Below, piece by piece: positions 1-9,351 of a stretch of 64,000 nucleotides of DNA. How positions within the stretch are numbered: the stretch's first letter is position 1; every line of letters begins with the position of its first letter. Origin of the DNA: Saprospiraceae bacterium (GTDB lineage: Bacteria; Bacteroidota; Bacteroidia; Chitinophagales; Saprospiraceae); the NCBI GenBank assembly GCA_016718205.1, contig JADKEB010000012.1:161626-225625 (forward strand), written 5' to 3'. The notes below the pieces were generated by a model that saw only the letters and a list, made by a program, of their open reading frames with translations, did not search any database and was not told the DNA's origin. The translations under genes were made by a program, and so were the position numbers.

Positions 1-936
1 ATAGAATCCTTCTTACTGGGTTGCGCTGCTCCCATCATCGAAAATATGCAAAAACGCGGTGGAGGGATCACACGCACTGAATTGATTGATTTTACCAAGG
101 AAGAGAATGGATTGTACCAAATCAAGGTGCATTTTGAGACCTGTGACTCGATGGGTGCCAACTTTATCAATTCAGTTCTTGAAAAATTTGCCGACTCACT
201 GGAACGTTTTTTTGTAGATAGTCCTGATGTCCCTGATGAAAATCGGGATATTGATATCATCATGTCGATCCTTTCCAACTATACTCCGGAGTGTGTAGTA
301 AGGGCTGAAGTTTCCTGTCATGTGCAGGATTTGGGTACTTTTGCCAATGGCATGCTAGCCGAGCAATTGGCAGATAAATTCAGGACAGCTGTCAAAATCG
401 CCCACATAGATCCTTACAGAGCGACGACCCACAACAAAGGTATATTTAATGGTATAGATGCTGTCATCATGGCTACCGGCAATGACTTCAGAGCATGCGA
501 GGCTGCCGGCCACACCTATGCAGCCAGAGATGGGCAGTATAAAAGTCTTAGTTTCTGCGAAGTCAAGGATGGTATTTTTCGATTCTGGCTGGATGTGCCA
601 CTTGCTATAGGTACCGTAGGTGGCCTTACATCTCTGCACCCTCTGGCAAAAAAATCATTGGAGATACTGGGCAATCCATCTGCTGAAAAACTGATGCGTA
701 TTGTTGCGTCTGTAGGACTGGCACAAAACTTTGGTGCTGTAAGATCATTGGTAACCACCGGCATTCAGCAGGGGCACATGAAAATGCACCTCATGAATAT
801 ACTCAATCATCTGAGTGTATCTGAGGATGAATGTGTTAAATTGATAAGCCATTTTGAAGATAAGACGGTGTCTTATGCAGGGGTTAGAGATTACTTACAA
901 GAGATGAGATCATCGGTAGGATACAGAGGGTGCTAA
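1..936 (+). CDS. mvaA: Hydroxymethylglutaryl-CoA reductase, class II (5' end cut by window edge)
   Basis: The reading frame is open from base 1, so the N-terminus lies outside the window; the first Met inside is at 46. The family reduces HMG-CoA to mevalonate, the committed step of the mevalonate isoprenoid route. Visible class II landmarks are ETCDSMGANFINS (substrate-binding Glu and the DxMGxN block), HNKGIFNGIDAV with the catalytic Lys, ATGNDFRACEA with the catalytic Asp, the GTVGG block, and a C-terminal GIQQGHMKMH with the catalytic His. About 310 residues are present of roughly 420-440 expected. A diphosphomevalonate decarboxylase at 47369-48442 supports a mevalonate pathway in this organism. 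The stop codon touches the 8-bp target duplication of the element that follows. Confidence 0.93.
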   Translation: MESFLLGCAAPIIENMQKRGGGITRTELIDFTKEENGLYQIKVHFETCDSMGANFINSVLEKFADSLERFFVDSPDVPDENRDIDIIMSILSNYTPECVVRAEVSCHVQDLGTFANGMLAEQLADKFRTAVKIAHIDPYRATTHNKGIFNGIDAVIMATGNDFRACEAAGHTYAARDGQYKSLSFCEVKDGIFRFWLDVPLAIGTVGGLTSLHPLAKKSLEILGNPSAEKLMRIVASVGLAQNFGAVRSLVTTGIQQGHMKMHLMNILNHLSVSEDECVKLISHFEDKTVSYAGVRDYLQEMRSSVGYRGC

Positions 937-942
937 AGTTTT

Positions 943-1052
943 GGGTATATCCCAAAATTGCACTTTAATAAAAATTCCTTTTGTTTTACCCCATCTAAAA
1001 AGGGTGACAAAAAGAATTTTATAACGATTGAATGAAAAAATGGGATACACCC
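943..1052. mobile_element. Family B MITE-like element, copy 1 (110 bp)
   Basis: The ends are inverted: GGGTATATCCCA at the left and TGGGATACACCC at the right. The inside folds again through AAAATTCCTTTTTGT-like and ACAAAAAGAATTTT arms. It is flanked by a perfect 8-bp direct repeat AAAGTTTT (935-942 and 1053-1060). A near-identical copy lies at 9014-9124 with its own 8-bp duplication. It has no coding capacity, so it would need a transposase supplied in trans. The left duplication overlaps the stop codon of the HMG-CoA reductase gene. Confidence 0.88.
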
Positions 1053-1138
1053 AAAGTTTTTACTATCTGTATGAAGAGTCTACAATGAGTTGTTTGACTT
1101 GACTCCCGTCTCCCGAACTTCACTCAACGATCATCTAA

Positions 1139-1276
1139 CGTATTGTTTTTGACAATAAAGTCATCGACCATGAATACATCACGGGAAGATTAGGATCAAA
1201 AGATGTAGTGGAACTTGTTCTGATTTATGAAGTAAAAAATGATCTGATTTACAAAGTGACAGTAATGAGAAAATAA
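1139..1276 (+). pseudogene. C-terminal remnant of an NTF2/SnoaL-like protein
   Basis: Starting just after an in-frame TAA, the frame encodes about 45 residues, including FDNKVIDHEYITGR and a tail like LVLIYEVKNDLIYKV, ending in TAA at 1276. This resembles the last two or three strands of SnoaL-like/nuclear transport factor 2 fold proteins. No start codon or N-terminal two-thirds is present. The family call rests on motif memory only. Confidence 0.5.
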
Positions 1277-1371
1277 TTTTTCCTCGGGAGGTTGGTTAAA
1301 GTTAAGTTAAACAAAAAATTAAATCAACCACTATACCTTGAACATTATACATTTGATATAAATTCTTTACC

Positions 1372-2538
1372 TTGTTCGAATTTACAAATTGGATATCAGG
1401 AAATAAATTTATTGTCCTGCTGATAGGTACCTTGATATTTTTTTCAGGGTGCGGCAATGTTAAAGATTCAAAAGACTACAATGTCCTTGTGGGAGGATAT
1501 AGGTCATTGGACCACACGGTAGCATTTCCATATATTTTAGAAACGGCTGAATCTAAACTTTTACTGAAAGATCACTTTGGAGAACAGATAGATGTGGCTT
1601 TAAATTTTAAAGGATTTGAGGAAGGAGATACGATCCAAATGGATAAAACCATATTTGAAATTATATATTCTGATACCTCGCGTACGAATATTTTTTTATT
1701 AAATGATACACTACGTTTTCCTATTTTCAATGGAAATAAATATTGGCCTGGTATGGCAAAGTTCTTTCCTGCATTAAATACAGCACCAATGCTGGCTAGT
1801 GAAATGTATAACATCTTAACAGGAAAGACTTTTAAAACCATAGAGAAAGCGGAAAACCCAAATGATCATTTGAAAGTTGAAAAGTATTTGTCTTTTACAG
1901 TTGACAGTCTGAAAACAAGACGGGATTATTTATATCAAAATGAAATCATCTATTCAGAATTTCAGGTGCAAAAATGTAAAATATTTAATGTGGGAACTAA
2001 AGCATTTTTATCCTGTAATGAAGATGAAAACAATCCCCAACCCATCTATCAGTTTGTTAAAAATAGTAACAATAGATTTTCGTTAAGACATTTTCCTGAC
2101 AATAATGCTTTGATAGAAAAGTTTGAACTATCCAATGAACCACATCATGATTATTCAATTGCATATAGAAATTGCTTTGATGGATACGTAGGCGAATATT
2201 ATCACACAGATGTTACTTACCAAAAAGGTAATGAATTCCTAATAAAAAAAGTAGGTCAGGACGCACCTTTAGACAAAAGCAACGGTTATATTGTAATTCA
2301 TTACAATGTTAATTGTGAAGGTAAAATGGGAAGACCAGGACTGCAAATGATGGATTCTGAATACCGTGACACCACATACTCTTTGGACTTGGTCAAACAT
2401 ATCATGTCTCAGGTGATGAAGCTAAAAGAATGGCCATCGACCAAAAGCGAAGGCCAACATTATATCAATTATCGGGATATTCATGGTTTTCTGATGTTTA
2501 AAATTGAAAATGGCAAAATAACTGATCTATGCCCTTGA
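1372..2538 (+). CDS. Hypothetical lipoprotein (388 aa)
   Basis: I do not recognise the family. The N-terminus has a hydrophobic stretch (about residues 12-25) ending in FFSGC, a plausible lipobox, so the mature protein is probably membrane-anchored. No in-frame ATG precedes the signal peptide; the frame opens with TTG at 1372, which I accept as the start without a clear ribosome binding site. The 3' end overlaps the next lipoprotein gene by 10 nt, so the two are probably co-transcribed. No catalytic motif is visible. Confidence 0.75.
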   Translation: MFEFTNWISGNKFIVLLIGTLIFFSGCGNVKDSKDYNVLVGGYRSLDHTVAFPYILETAESKLLLKDHFGEQIDVALNFKGFEEGDTIQMDKTIFEIIYSDTSRTNIFLLNDTLRFPIFNGNKYWPGMAKFFPALNTAPMLASEMYNILTGKTFKTIEKAENPNDHLKVEKYLSFTVDSLKTRRDYLYQNEIIYSEFQVQKCKIFNVGTKAFLSCNEDENNPQPIYQFVKNSNNRFSLRHFPDNNALIEKFELSNEPHHDYSIAYRNCFDGYVGEYYHTDVTYQKGNEFLIKKVGQDAPLDKSNGYIVIHYNVNCEGKMGRPGLQMMDSEYRDTTYSLDLVKHIMSQVMKLKEWPSTKSEGQHYINYRDIHGFLMFKIENGKITDLCP

Positions 2539-3251
2539 TATTAAGATTTTCATACCTTGTAACATTGATTTCAGTACTTGGATGCACATCTAAGCCTGCG
2601 AACTATAATCCATTTGCCAAATATTCAAAAGTAGAAAGAGACTCTATTTCCAAAACCATGGATGACTTTGCCAATAGTATGAGCCAGCCTTCCGAAATAC
2701 ATCGGTTATACAAAGACTCGGCTTATATGTTGTCTCCTGAAAATATTGAAATCAAGGCACATCTAACTTATTCATTTAAAAAAAGAGGCGATCACCTGAA
2801 AGCTATGGCAGGGCTCAATGACGTTGTCAATAAAGACATCAAAAAAGGTTCATACGAACAATTGATGTACAGAGCATGGACGCTTATTTATTTCTATAGA
2901 GATTATCACGGCACTATCAGGGATGTGGATTTAATCAATAAAATGAGCAAACGGGCATATAATTCATGTTGGGGTGAACCCTGCGGTTTGTTAAAAGGTC
3001 AGGCTTTATACAAATTGGGTAAGTACGAAGAAGCAATCAAAGTATTTGATACGGTACTGGTAGAAGAAAAAAAATTGGGATTCAATACTGATCACAATTT
3101 TTTAGTTCATTTTTATAAAGGTCGCTGTTTTCATTCTTTAAATGATTTTAGCAATGCTTTAAAAAGCTACGGATTAGTTCTACAACTTGATCCCAATTAT
3201 ACAGAAGCACTGTATCAGGTAGGATTAATCTATAAATCCAAGGGCGAATAA
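2529..3251 (+). CDS. TPR-repeat lipoprotein, frameshifted near the 3' end
   Basis: The signal peptide ends in SVLGC (lipobox), followed by a roughly 70-residue linker and tetratricopeptide-like helices in the second half, for example YKLGKYEEAIKVFD and FSNALKSYGLVLQLDPNYTEA. TPRs mediate protein contacts; no enzyme is suggested. The annotated stop at 3249-3251 is probably premature. The adjacent frame continues at once with about 45 coherent residues (…ALQNLTKAKEWLKKGKKMG…) to a TAA at 3387, as expected of a one-base indel near 3245-3253. It overlaps the upstream lipoprotein gene by 10 nt. Confidence 0.8.
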   Translation: MPLILRFSYLVTLISVLGCTSKPANYNPFAKYSKVERDSISKTMDDFANSMSQPSEIHRLYKDSAYMLSPENIEIKAHLTYSFKKRGDHLKAMAGLNDVVNKDIKKGSYEQLMYRAWTLIYFYRDYHGTIRDVDLINKMSKRAYNSCWGEPCGLLKGQALYKLGKYEEAIKVFDTVLVEEKKLGFNTDHNFLVHFYKGRCFHSLNDFSNALKSYGLVLQLDPNYTEALYQVGLIYKSKGE

Positions 3252-3491
3252 TGCTTTAGCATTGCAAAATCTCACCAAAGCCAAAGAATGGCTAAAAAAG
3301 GGGAAAAAAATGGGCGAACCATACTTTGAGAGATTTGATGAAGTTTTCGAATATCAGATTGATGAAGCTATAGTTGGATTAAACTAAGCTTGACTAATTA
3401 TATGGGCTCAAACAGATTTAGGCTTCAATGGAAATGAAATAATTCTAAACATTGTCCTATACTTTTCTATTTTTAAATAAAAGCATTTTAT

Positions 3492-5954
3492 TTGGAAGGT
3501 ATAGGTTTTCAAAAAGTAACAGCATGGTTTTCTACCATCGGATGGGAACCCATGGTCTTTCAGATGGAAGCATGGGATGCTTATATTTCAGGCAAATCAG
3601 GTCTCGTCAATGCACCTACAGGCAGCGGTAAAACGTATTCTATCCTCATTGCCGAAATGATAGATTACTTAAATCAAAATTCCGAGCATCCCTCAGCATC
3701 AGACAGGAAACAAGGTCTCAGACTGATATGGATCACACCCATACGTGCTCTCGCAAAGGAAATATTTTTATCCTGTGAAAAGGCGATTGTGGCATTGGGG
3801 CTTCCGTGGAAAGTAGCCATCCGCACCGGTGATACTTCCGGAAAAGAAAAAAAAGACCAGTTTCAACATCCTCCGCAAATCCTGATCACTACACCTGAAA
3901 GTCTCCATGTGATGCTCTCCACTCCGGGATATCCAGCTTTTTTCTCCGGCCTGAAAACCGTCGTAGCAGATGAGTGGCATGAATTGATGGGCTCAAAACG
4001 TGGTGTACAGGTCGAACTGGCACTGTCACGAATAAAAAAAATATGTCCAAATCTTAAAATCTGGGGTATTTCTGCCACGATCGGCAATATGCAGGAAGCG
4101 ATAGATGTACTTTTGTATCCTGTACATGAAGATCAAAGGGCGATTATCAAAGCGGAAATCCCGAAGGTCATATCTATTCATTCTGTCATTCCTGATGAAG
4201 TCGAAACCTACCCTTGGGCTGGTCATCTTGGGCTAAAACTGGCAGATAAAGTATTAGACATCGTGCATAGTAGTAAAACAAGCCTGATTTTTACCAATAC
4301 CAGAGCGCAATGTGAGATATGGTATCATAAATTGCTGGATTTGGATAGCGACCTGGCCGGACAGATAGCGATGCATCACGGATCTATCAGCAAAGATATC
4401 AGAGAGTGGGTAGAAGAAGCATTGTATGAAGGAAGAGTTAAAGCTGTGGTTTGTACCAGCAGCCTGGATCTTGGTGTTGATTTCAGGCCTGTGGAAACCA
4501 TCATCCAGATAGGCAGCCCCAAAGGTGTAGCCCGATTTGTGCAGCGAGCCGGCAGAAGCGGACATCAACCGGGCGCCGAAAGCCATATATGGTTTGTGCC
4601 TACACATGCCCTCGAGCTGGCAGAAGCAGCAGGCCTGCGTATGGCTATGCAAAAAAATGATCTTGAAGAAAGAATTCCTTATATCAGATCGTTTGATGTG
4701 TTGATTCAGTATCTGATGACATTGGCAGTTTCTGAAGGGTTTTATCAGGAAGAGATATTTGAAGAAATCTCACAAACATTTTGTTATGCAGCGATATCCA
4801 GAGAAGAATGGCTTCAGGTTTTGCAGTTTTTAGTCTCGGGGAGCGATTCATTGCAGGCTTATGATGAATACAAAAAAATAGAAATAACTGCATCGGGTTT
4901 GTTTCATGTCAGCGACAAAAGGAAGGCTTTAAGGCATCGACTGTCAATAGGTACCATCGTGTCCGAAGTGATGATCAACATCAGGATGCTGAAAGGCGGA
5001 AGTCTAGGATCTATAGAAGAATATTTTATATCACAACTCAATCCCGGAGATGTATTTTGGTTTGCCGGACAAGCTTTAGAGTTTGTAAGACTCAAAGAAA
5101 TGACAGCACAGGTGAGACCATCCAAAGCCAAATCCGGCAAGATACCATCCTATGCAGGCGGTCGAATGCCCTTGAGTTCCCAGATGTCTGAAGTACTGCG
5201 CCAGAAAATCTATGCTTATAATCAGGGTATCATTGTTGATAAGGAAATTGAAGCGTTGGTTCCATTATTTGAAATGCAGGCTCGTCGATCACTCATACCA
5301 AAGGAAGATGAATTTCTTGTAGAATATTTTGAAAGCAAGGAAGGCCACCATCTCATCATGTATCCTTTTGAAGGCAGGAATGTACATGAAGGGATGGCAG
5401 CCCTCATCGCCAAACGATTGTCTATGATGTTTCCCATTTCATTTTCTATCGCTATGAATGATTTGGGCTTTGAATTGTTGTCAGATCAAGAGATAGATGT
5501 GGAAGCCGTCATAACGCCTGACCTTTTTTCGACCAAAAACCTGACATCAGATATCCAGTCAAGCATCAACAGTGTAGAGATGTCCAGACGCAAATTCAGA
5601 GATATTGCCCGGATATCGGGATTGGTCTTTACAGGATTTCCGGGCAGGCAAAAGAAAGAAAGGCATTTGCAGGCTTCCAGTCAACTGATCTTTGATGTAT
5701 TTCGGGAGTACGAGCCCGACAATCTTCTTTTCAGGCAAACCTATGATGAGGTCATGATCTTTCAGCTTGAAGAAATCCGGATGAGAAGATCACTAAACAA
5801 AATAATACAAAGTCATATCATCATCAGCCGCCCTTCAAAAGCGACGCCATTTTCATTTCCCATCATTGCAGACAGACTGAGCAGAGAAAAACTAACATCA
5901 GAAAAACTTGAAGACAGGATCAGAAAGATGACAGCAGAATTGGTTAGAGGGTGA
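3492..5954 (+). CDS. Ligase-associated Lhr-type DEXH-box DNA helicase
   Basis: This is an 820-residue superfamily 2 helicase. Motif Q/I region: GWEPMVFQMEAW followed by NAPTGSGKT. Motif II is DEWHEL, which is diagnostic of the Lhr group, followed by SAT (motif III), TSSLDLGVDFRPV and QRAGRSGH (motif VI). A long Lhr-type C-terminal region follows. Lhr-type enzymes unwind DNA or RNA-DNA hybrids during repair; the ligase-associated subgroup usually sits with an ATP-dependent DNA ligase and a metallo-beta-lactamase-fold exonuclease. Neither is in this window, so the gene is separated from its usual partners. Start is TTG at 3492; the frame is closed by TAA just upstream and has no ATG before motif I. 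Cytoplasmic. Confidence 0.9.
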   Translation: MEGIGFQKVTAWFSTIGWEPMVFQMEAWDAYISGKSGLVNAPTGSGKTYSILIAEMIDYLNQNSEHPSASDRKQGLRLIWITPIRALAKEIFLSCEKAIVALGLPWKVAIRTGDTSGKEKKDQFQHPPQILITTPESLHVMLSTPGYPAFFSGLKTVVADEWHELMGSKRGVQVELALSRIKKICPNLKIWGISATIGNMQEAIDVLLYPVHEDQRAIIKAEIPKVISIHSVIPDEVETYPWAGHLGLKLADKVLDIVHSSKTSLIFTNTRAQCEIWYHKLLDLDSDLAGQIAMHHGSISKDIREWVEEALYEGRVKAVVCTSSLDLGVDFRPVETIIQIGSPKGVARFVQRAGRSGHQPGAESHIWFVPTHALELAEAAGLRMAMQKNDLEERIPYIRSFDVLIQYLMTLAVSEGFYQEEIFEEISQTFCYAAISREEWLQVLQFLVSGSDSLQAYDEYKKIEITASGLFHVSDKRKALRHRLSIGTIVSEVMINIRMLKGGSLGSIEEYFISQLNPGDVFWFAGQALEFVRLKEMTAQVRPSKAKSGKIPSYAGGRMPLSSQMSEVLRQKIYAYNQGIIVDKEIEALVPLFEMQARRSLIPKEDEFLVEYFESKEGHHLIMYPFEGRNVHEGMAALIAKRLSMMFPISFSIAMNDLGFELLSDQEIDVEAVITPDLFSTKNLTSDIQSSINSVEMSRRKFRDIARISGLVFTGFPGRQKKERHLQASSQLIFDVFREYEPDNLLFRQTYDEVMIFQLEEIRMRRSLNKIIQSHIIISRPSKATPFSFPIIADRLSREKLTSEKLEDRIRKMTAELVRG

Positions 5955-6587
5955 TTATTTTCCAGCTTGTTTTTGCCACTTCTTTATTAGATCTTGATCA
6001 GGGTAATCTTTTCTTAATTCCTGAGTGATAAGGTCTCGGTAAAGTTTATTAAATTTTCCTGATACAACAGACACTTTCTCTTCCCATGTATCAGGATTCA
6101 ATTCTATTAAAGTGTCAGAATAGACTTCAGTTTTATTATAGTTTTCCATATAGTACTTTACGGGAAGTTTGTTGGTAACAATATATGATGATTTTTGCAA
6201 AGTTCCATCTATTATTTTTTCATATTGAACTGTATCAATAAGTAAAAAGAATTGAGGAATAGAGTCCAGAGAAATTCTTTCACCTTTTTCATCTACTGCT
6301 ACTTTATAACTTTTAAAACTAAACATCATAAAAGTAATTGCGATGGTAAGCATCATAGCAAAATAAGGTCTGGCTGACGTGGTTTGATTTTTTAGTTTGT
6401 GCATCATTTTAATTCTGTTTTTAATGAGTGAATAAAAATTGTTTGTTAAAGATATTTGTGGTTCAGATCTGACTTGTTGTAGTAAAATACTGGCGTATGA
6501 ATAATGGTCTATTTTATTTTCGGTAACTACCTGATCACAAAAATACTCATGAGATTCCCTTAAGGCTCTTCCAGTCATATAAACCAA
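5955..6587 (-). pseudogene. BlaR1-like M56 peptidase, C-terminal part after an in-frame stop
   Basis: This continues the same frame as the fragment at 6618-7172 after a single TAA. The ten codons between the pieces read ILKSIFWFHP, exactly what follows the zinc-binding helix in BlaR1/MecR1-type peptidases. It carries the downstream ESHEYFCDQVV block (E/CD motif of M56), one hydrophobic helix (about residues 75-92) and a roughly 100-residue C-terminal region of unknown role. Any start inside it (TTG/ATG) would lack the HExxH motif, so it is unlikely to work alone. Confidence 0.72.
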
Positions 6588-6617
6588 TGGATGGAACCAA
6601 AATATACTTTTTAATAT

Positions 6618-7172
6618 TTAAAATATGATCAGGTCTATGGAATGGTACTGAGAGATATGAACTTTTTCGTGTTCAAGTATAACAGAGTCAATGTCTGGTT
6701 TATGAAAAAAGACGTAACTAAAAAAACTGGAACAGGACAACTCAGGACATATGACGAGTGTATATGTATTGCCTGAAAAATGTTTGTGTGTGGCAATTAT
6801 CCGCAATATTTTGAAAAGTCGGAAAAAAAAAGCACTTGATGCTATAATAACACCAAAAAAATAAATCACCCGGAATAAGAAAGAAAAGTCTTTATACCAT
6901 ACTAGTCCAACAGGCAGAACTTCATTCAGATTTGAGATGACCTTTTCTTTTGCTGCTATGACTTGAAACTCAGGGAATACATTAATTGAGATAAACGGAA
7001 TGACTACTGATGAGAGCATAAGTCCCAATAGATAAACTCTGTTTGCCAGAAATGAGGTATGTTTTCTGAAAATTAGCTCATATGGCAAATACATGAAAGC
7101 AATAATCATTGCTCCTCGGAAAAGCATCCCTAAAAGATGTTGGCTCTCCCACAATTGCATTAGAATATTCAT
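6618..7172 (-). pseudogene. BlaR1-like M56 sensor peptidase, N-terminal part
   Basis: The 184 residues comprise at least three membrane helices and a zinc-peptidase motif HEKVH (HExxH). The frame stops at TAA (6618-6620), where relatives have Glu (IFEILKS…). Reading through gives a full-length protein of about 405 residues with the piece at 5955-6587. In this family the membrane peptidase senses a signal and relieves BlaI repression. The start ATG overlaps the stop of the BlaI gene by 4 nt, a typical blaI-blaR operon. Lesion type: one G-to-T change would explain GAA to TAA; a sequence error cannot be excluded. Confidence 0.8.
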
Positions 7173-7525
7173 TTTTCTGACTTTAATGATTTAACCAATG
7201 CTTCCAGCTCTTCAATATCCATCTTCTCTTCCTGCATAAAGTAAGACAGGAGTGAATTTTTATTACTTCCCATAAACTGGTGGTACATCTTACTGAATAC
7301 GGACTTATTAAAATCGTCTTTTTGTATCAGTGGATAGTATTGATGGCTCTTGCCAAAAATCTGATATGCCAGCCATCCATCTTTTTCCAGCTTACGGATG
7401 GTGGATAGCACCGTATTGTAAGGTGGAATAGGATCTTCCATATAGCTGATGATCTCTTTGGGGAAGGCTTTACCAAGCTTCCAGAAGATGGACATTATTT
7501 CTTCTTCGAGTGAATTGAGAGTCAT
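7169..7525 (-). CDS. BlaI/MecI/CopY family transcriptional repressor
   Basis: This is a 118-residue winged-helix repressor. MTLNSLEEEIMSIFWKLG begins the helix-turn-helix region and PPYNTVLSTIRKLEKDGWL is the recognition helix and wing typical of BlaI/MecI. The C-terminal half is the dimerisation and cleavage region. I chose the ATG at 7525; the longer frame to 7630 adds 35 residues that do not look like the family. It is the first gene of an operon with the BlaR1-like gene. The palindromes at 7561-7590 upstream are its likely operator. Target genes may include the operon itself and unlinked genes. Confidence 0.9.
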   Translation of the reverse strand: MTLNSLEEEIMSIFWKLGKAFPKEIISYMEDPIPPYNTVLSTIRKLEKDGWLAYQIFGKSHQYYPLIQKDDFNKSVFSKMYHQFMGSNKNSLLSYFMQEEKMDIEELEALVKSLKSEK

Positions 7526-7560
7526 AATTCCTAAATATTTTTGTAAATATAATGCACATT

Positions 7561-7590
7561 TCGTTATTATAACGAATACATCGTTATAAT
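7561..7590 (-). promoter_or_regulatory. Candidate BlaI operator
   Basis: TCGTTATTATAACGA (7561-7575) is a perfect 15-base dyad. A second, related block TCGTTATAAT starts at 7581. They lie 36-65 nt upstream of the BlaI start codon, where an autorepressor would block the promoter. The sequence shows the symmetry; binding is inference from BlaI biology. Confidence 0.55.
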
Positions 7591-7728
7591 ATTGTGGTGA
7601 GATTAATATATTTTTCACAAATTGGTTCACCTACCCTTTTATGGTTAGTAATGCTAAGACACAGTTTTGCTGAAGTTATATTTTTATGAACGATAACTCA
7701 CAAAAAGAATACCATAACCAATATTCTT

Positions 7729-7761
7729 TTTGATACATATGGAATTATTTACTTAATTTTG
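7729..7761 (+). promoter_or_regulatory. Bacteroidota-type promoter for the rpn-like gene
   Basis: TTTG (7729-7732) and TAATTTTG (7754-7761) are separated by 21 nt and match the known Bacteroidota -33 TTTG and -7 TAnnTTTG pattern. The -7 box lies 27 nt upstream of the ATG at 7789. A hairpin with 10-bp arms (7702-7731) overlaps the -33 box. Confidence 0.55.
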
Positions 7762-7788
7762 TAGTTCTAAGATAGATTCTGAAGTGTT

Positions 7789-8691
7789 ATGAGTGATTCG
7801 AGACCATTGATAAGTTTTGACTGGGCCATCAAGAGATTATTGCGCCAAAAGGCAAACTATGATGTCTTAGAAGGGTTTTTGTCAGAATTGCTCCATTGCG
7901 AGATGAAAATCATCAACATTCCTGAGTCAGAGGCCAATGCTGCAGAAGAGTCCAGCAAAATCAATAAAGTAGATATCCTTTGCGAATCGTCTGAAAAAGA
8001 ATTGATACTCATAGAACTCCAATACAATAGTGAACTTGACTACATGCATCGAATGTTGTATGGTAGCAGTAAGTTGATCGTCGATTACTTAGAAAAAGGT
8101 GATCCGTACGACAAGGTACGCAAGATTTATTCCATCAATATTGTGTATTTTGACTTAGGTCAAGGAGATGACTACATTTATAAAGGTACTACAGAATTTA
8201 AAGGCATCCACACCAGGGATATATTACAGATCAATGCAGGACAAAAAAAAGCCTTCAATATCGATCATATTTCAGCAATATATCCGGAATATTACATCAT
8301 CAAAGTCAATCGTTTTAATGATTTGTCTCGGGATTCCTTAGATGATTGGATTTATTACTTTAAACATAATGCTGTCCCCGAAAATTCAAAAGCAAGAGGA
8401 TTAAGTAAAGTTGCTCACTTATTAAAAATTGACCAAATGGATACCACCACAAAATACGAATATGAAGCTTACATCAAGGATCGTGTGATCAGTAGGAGTA
8501 TGCTGGAAACTGCCAAGTTTGAAGGACGTGAAGAAGGTCTTGAAAAAGGTCGTGAAGAAGGCATGAAGGCTAATACAATCAACATAGTCATTGAAATGAA
8601 AAAAGAAGGATTAGAAATACCCTTTATAGCTAAAATCACAAAACTAACAGAAGATAAGGTCGTTAAGATACTTAAGGATAATGGTCTTTAA
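7789..8691 (+). CDS. Rpn family PD-(D/E)XK nuclease (PDDEXK_2)
   Basis: This 300-residue protein belongs to the family once called transposase_31 or PDDEXK_2 and now Rpn (recombination-promoting nuclease). The nuclease core is visible as NKVDILCESSEKELILIELQ, giving the D…ExQ signature near residues 65-85. The C-terminal tail has the charged repeat EGREEGLEKGREEG that is typical of the family. E. coli Rpn proteins cleave DNA and promote RecA-independent recombination; a phage-defence role is also reported for some. A degenerate tandem copy of its internal part (parent 8313-8472) follows at 8699-9239. Monocistronic, with its own promoter. Confidence 0.9.
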   Translation: MSDSRPLISFDWAIKRLLRQKANYDVLEGFLSELLHCEMKIINIPESEANAAEESSKINKVDILCESSEKELILIELQYNSELDYMHRMLYGSSKLIVDYLEKGDPYDKVRKIYSINIVYFDLGQGDDYIYKGTTEFKGIHTRDILQINAGQKKAFNIDHISAIYPEYYIIKVNRFNDLSRDSLDDWIYYFKHNAVPENSKARGLSKVAHLLKIDQMDTTTKYEYEAYIKDRVISRSMLETAKFEGREEGLEKGREEGMKANTINIVIEMKKEGLEIPFIAKITKLTEDKVVKILKDNGL

Positions 8692-8740
8692 CTTGCAGGT
8701 TTAATGATTTGTTCCGGGATTCCTTAGATGATTGGATTTA

Positions 8741-8999
8741 GAGTATGTTTAAATTTTTATGTTTGAGCGAAAGTGAGGAAATTTAATTTTGGACAAGATG
8801 ACTGAATGGTCTCGTCTGTGACGAGAATTGAGTAAAATACTTTACTCAATAAAGAAGGAACTGCGAGCAGCTGCTCGCAGCGAATACTGAATATAGCCGG
8901 AAGTTCAAGCGTAGCTTGACGCGGTACGGCGAAAAATATAACGATGGCTAAAATTAAATTTGCCACTTGGAGCCAAATGATAAAAGTTTAAACATACTC
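8741..8999. mobile_element. Family A MITE-like element, long variant (259 bp)
   Basis: Ends are GAGTATGTTTAAA and TTTAAACATACTC in inverted orientation, flanked by TTA on both sides (8738-8740 and 9000-9002). The interior differs from the 160-bp copies and contains a strong hairpin (GCGAGCAGCTGCTCGC). No complete gene is inside. The intact rpn gene next door shows the same site without insertion. Confidence 0.88.
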
Positions 9000-9013
9000 T
9001 TATTACTTTAAAC

Positions 9014-9124
9014 GGGTGTATCCCAAAATTGCACTTTAATAAAAATTCCTTTTGTTTTACCCCATCCCTTAAAGGGAGACAAAAAGAATTTTATAACGAT
9101 TGAATGAAAAAATGGGATACACCC
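9014..9124. mobile_element. Family B MITE-like element, copy 2 (111 bp)
   Basis: Terminal inverted repeats GGGTGTATCCCA and TGGGATACACCC, with a perfect 8-bp target duplication CTTTAAAC (9006-9013 and 9125-9132). It is nearly identical to the copy at 943-1052. The intact rpn gene carries a single CTTTAAAC at the equivalent place. Confidence 0.92.
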
Positions 9125-9351
9125 CTTTAAACACAATGCTGTCCCCGAAAATTCAAAAGCAAGAGGATTAAGTAAAGTTGCTCACTTATTAAAAATTGAC
9201 CAAATGGATACCACCACAAAATACGAATTCGAAGCTTACGCTTTTAATGGTACTCATTTATATAGCTTGTCCAAATAGTTAATAAGGTAAATCAAGTCCT
9301 AACAAAACTTTAATCCATTGAAAAAATACATCACAATGTGCCGATGATGTA

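Larger units (their letters stand above)
8699..9239 (+). pseudogene. Partial tandem duplicate of the rpn-like gene, broken by two MITE-like elements
   Basis: Three blocks (8699-8740, 9003-9013 and 9125-9239) together match positions 8313-8472 of the intact gene almost base for base. They are separated by a family A element (8741-8999) and a family B element (9014-9124). Removing both elements and one copy of each target duplication restores the parental order …GGATTTATTACTTTAAAC…. The copy has neither start nor end of the gene. Confidence 0.9.

Noticed and set aside
7702..7731. Hairpin upstream of the rpn-like gene as a terminator
   Set aside because: It lies between divergent genes and overlaps the -33 promoter box; no transcript would be expected to end there.
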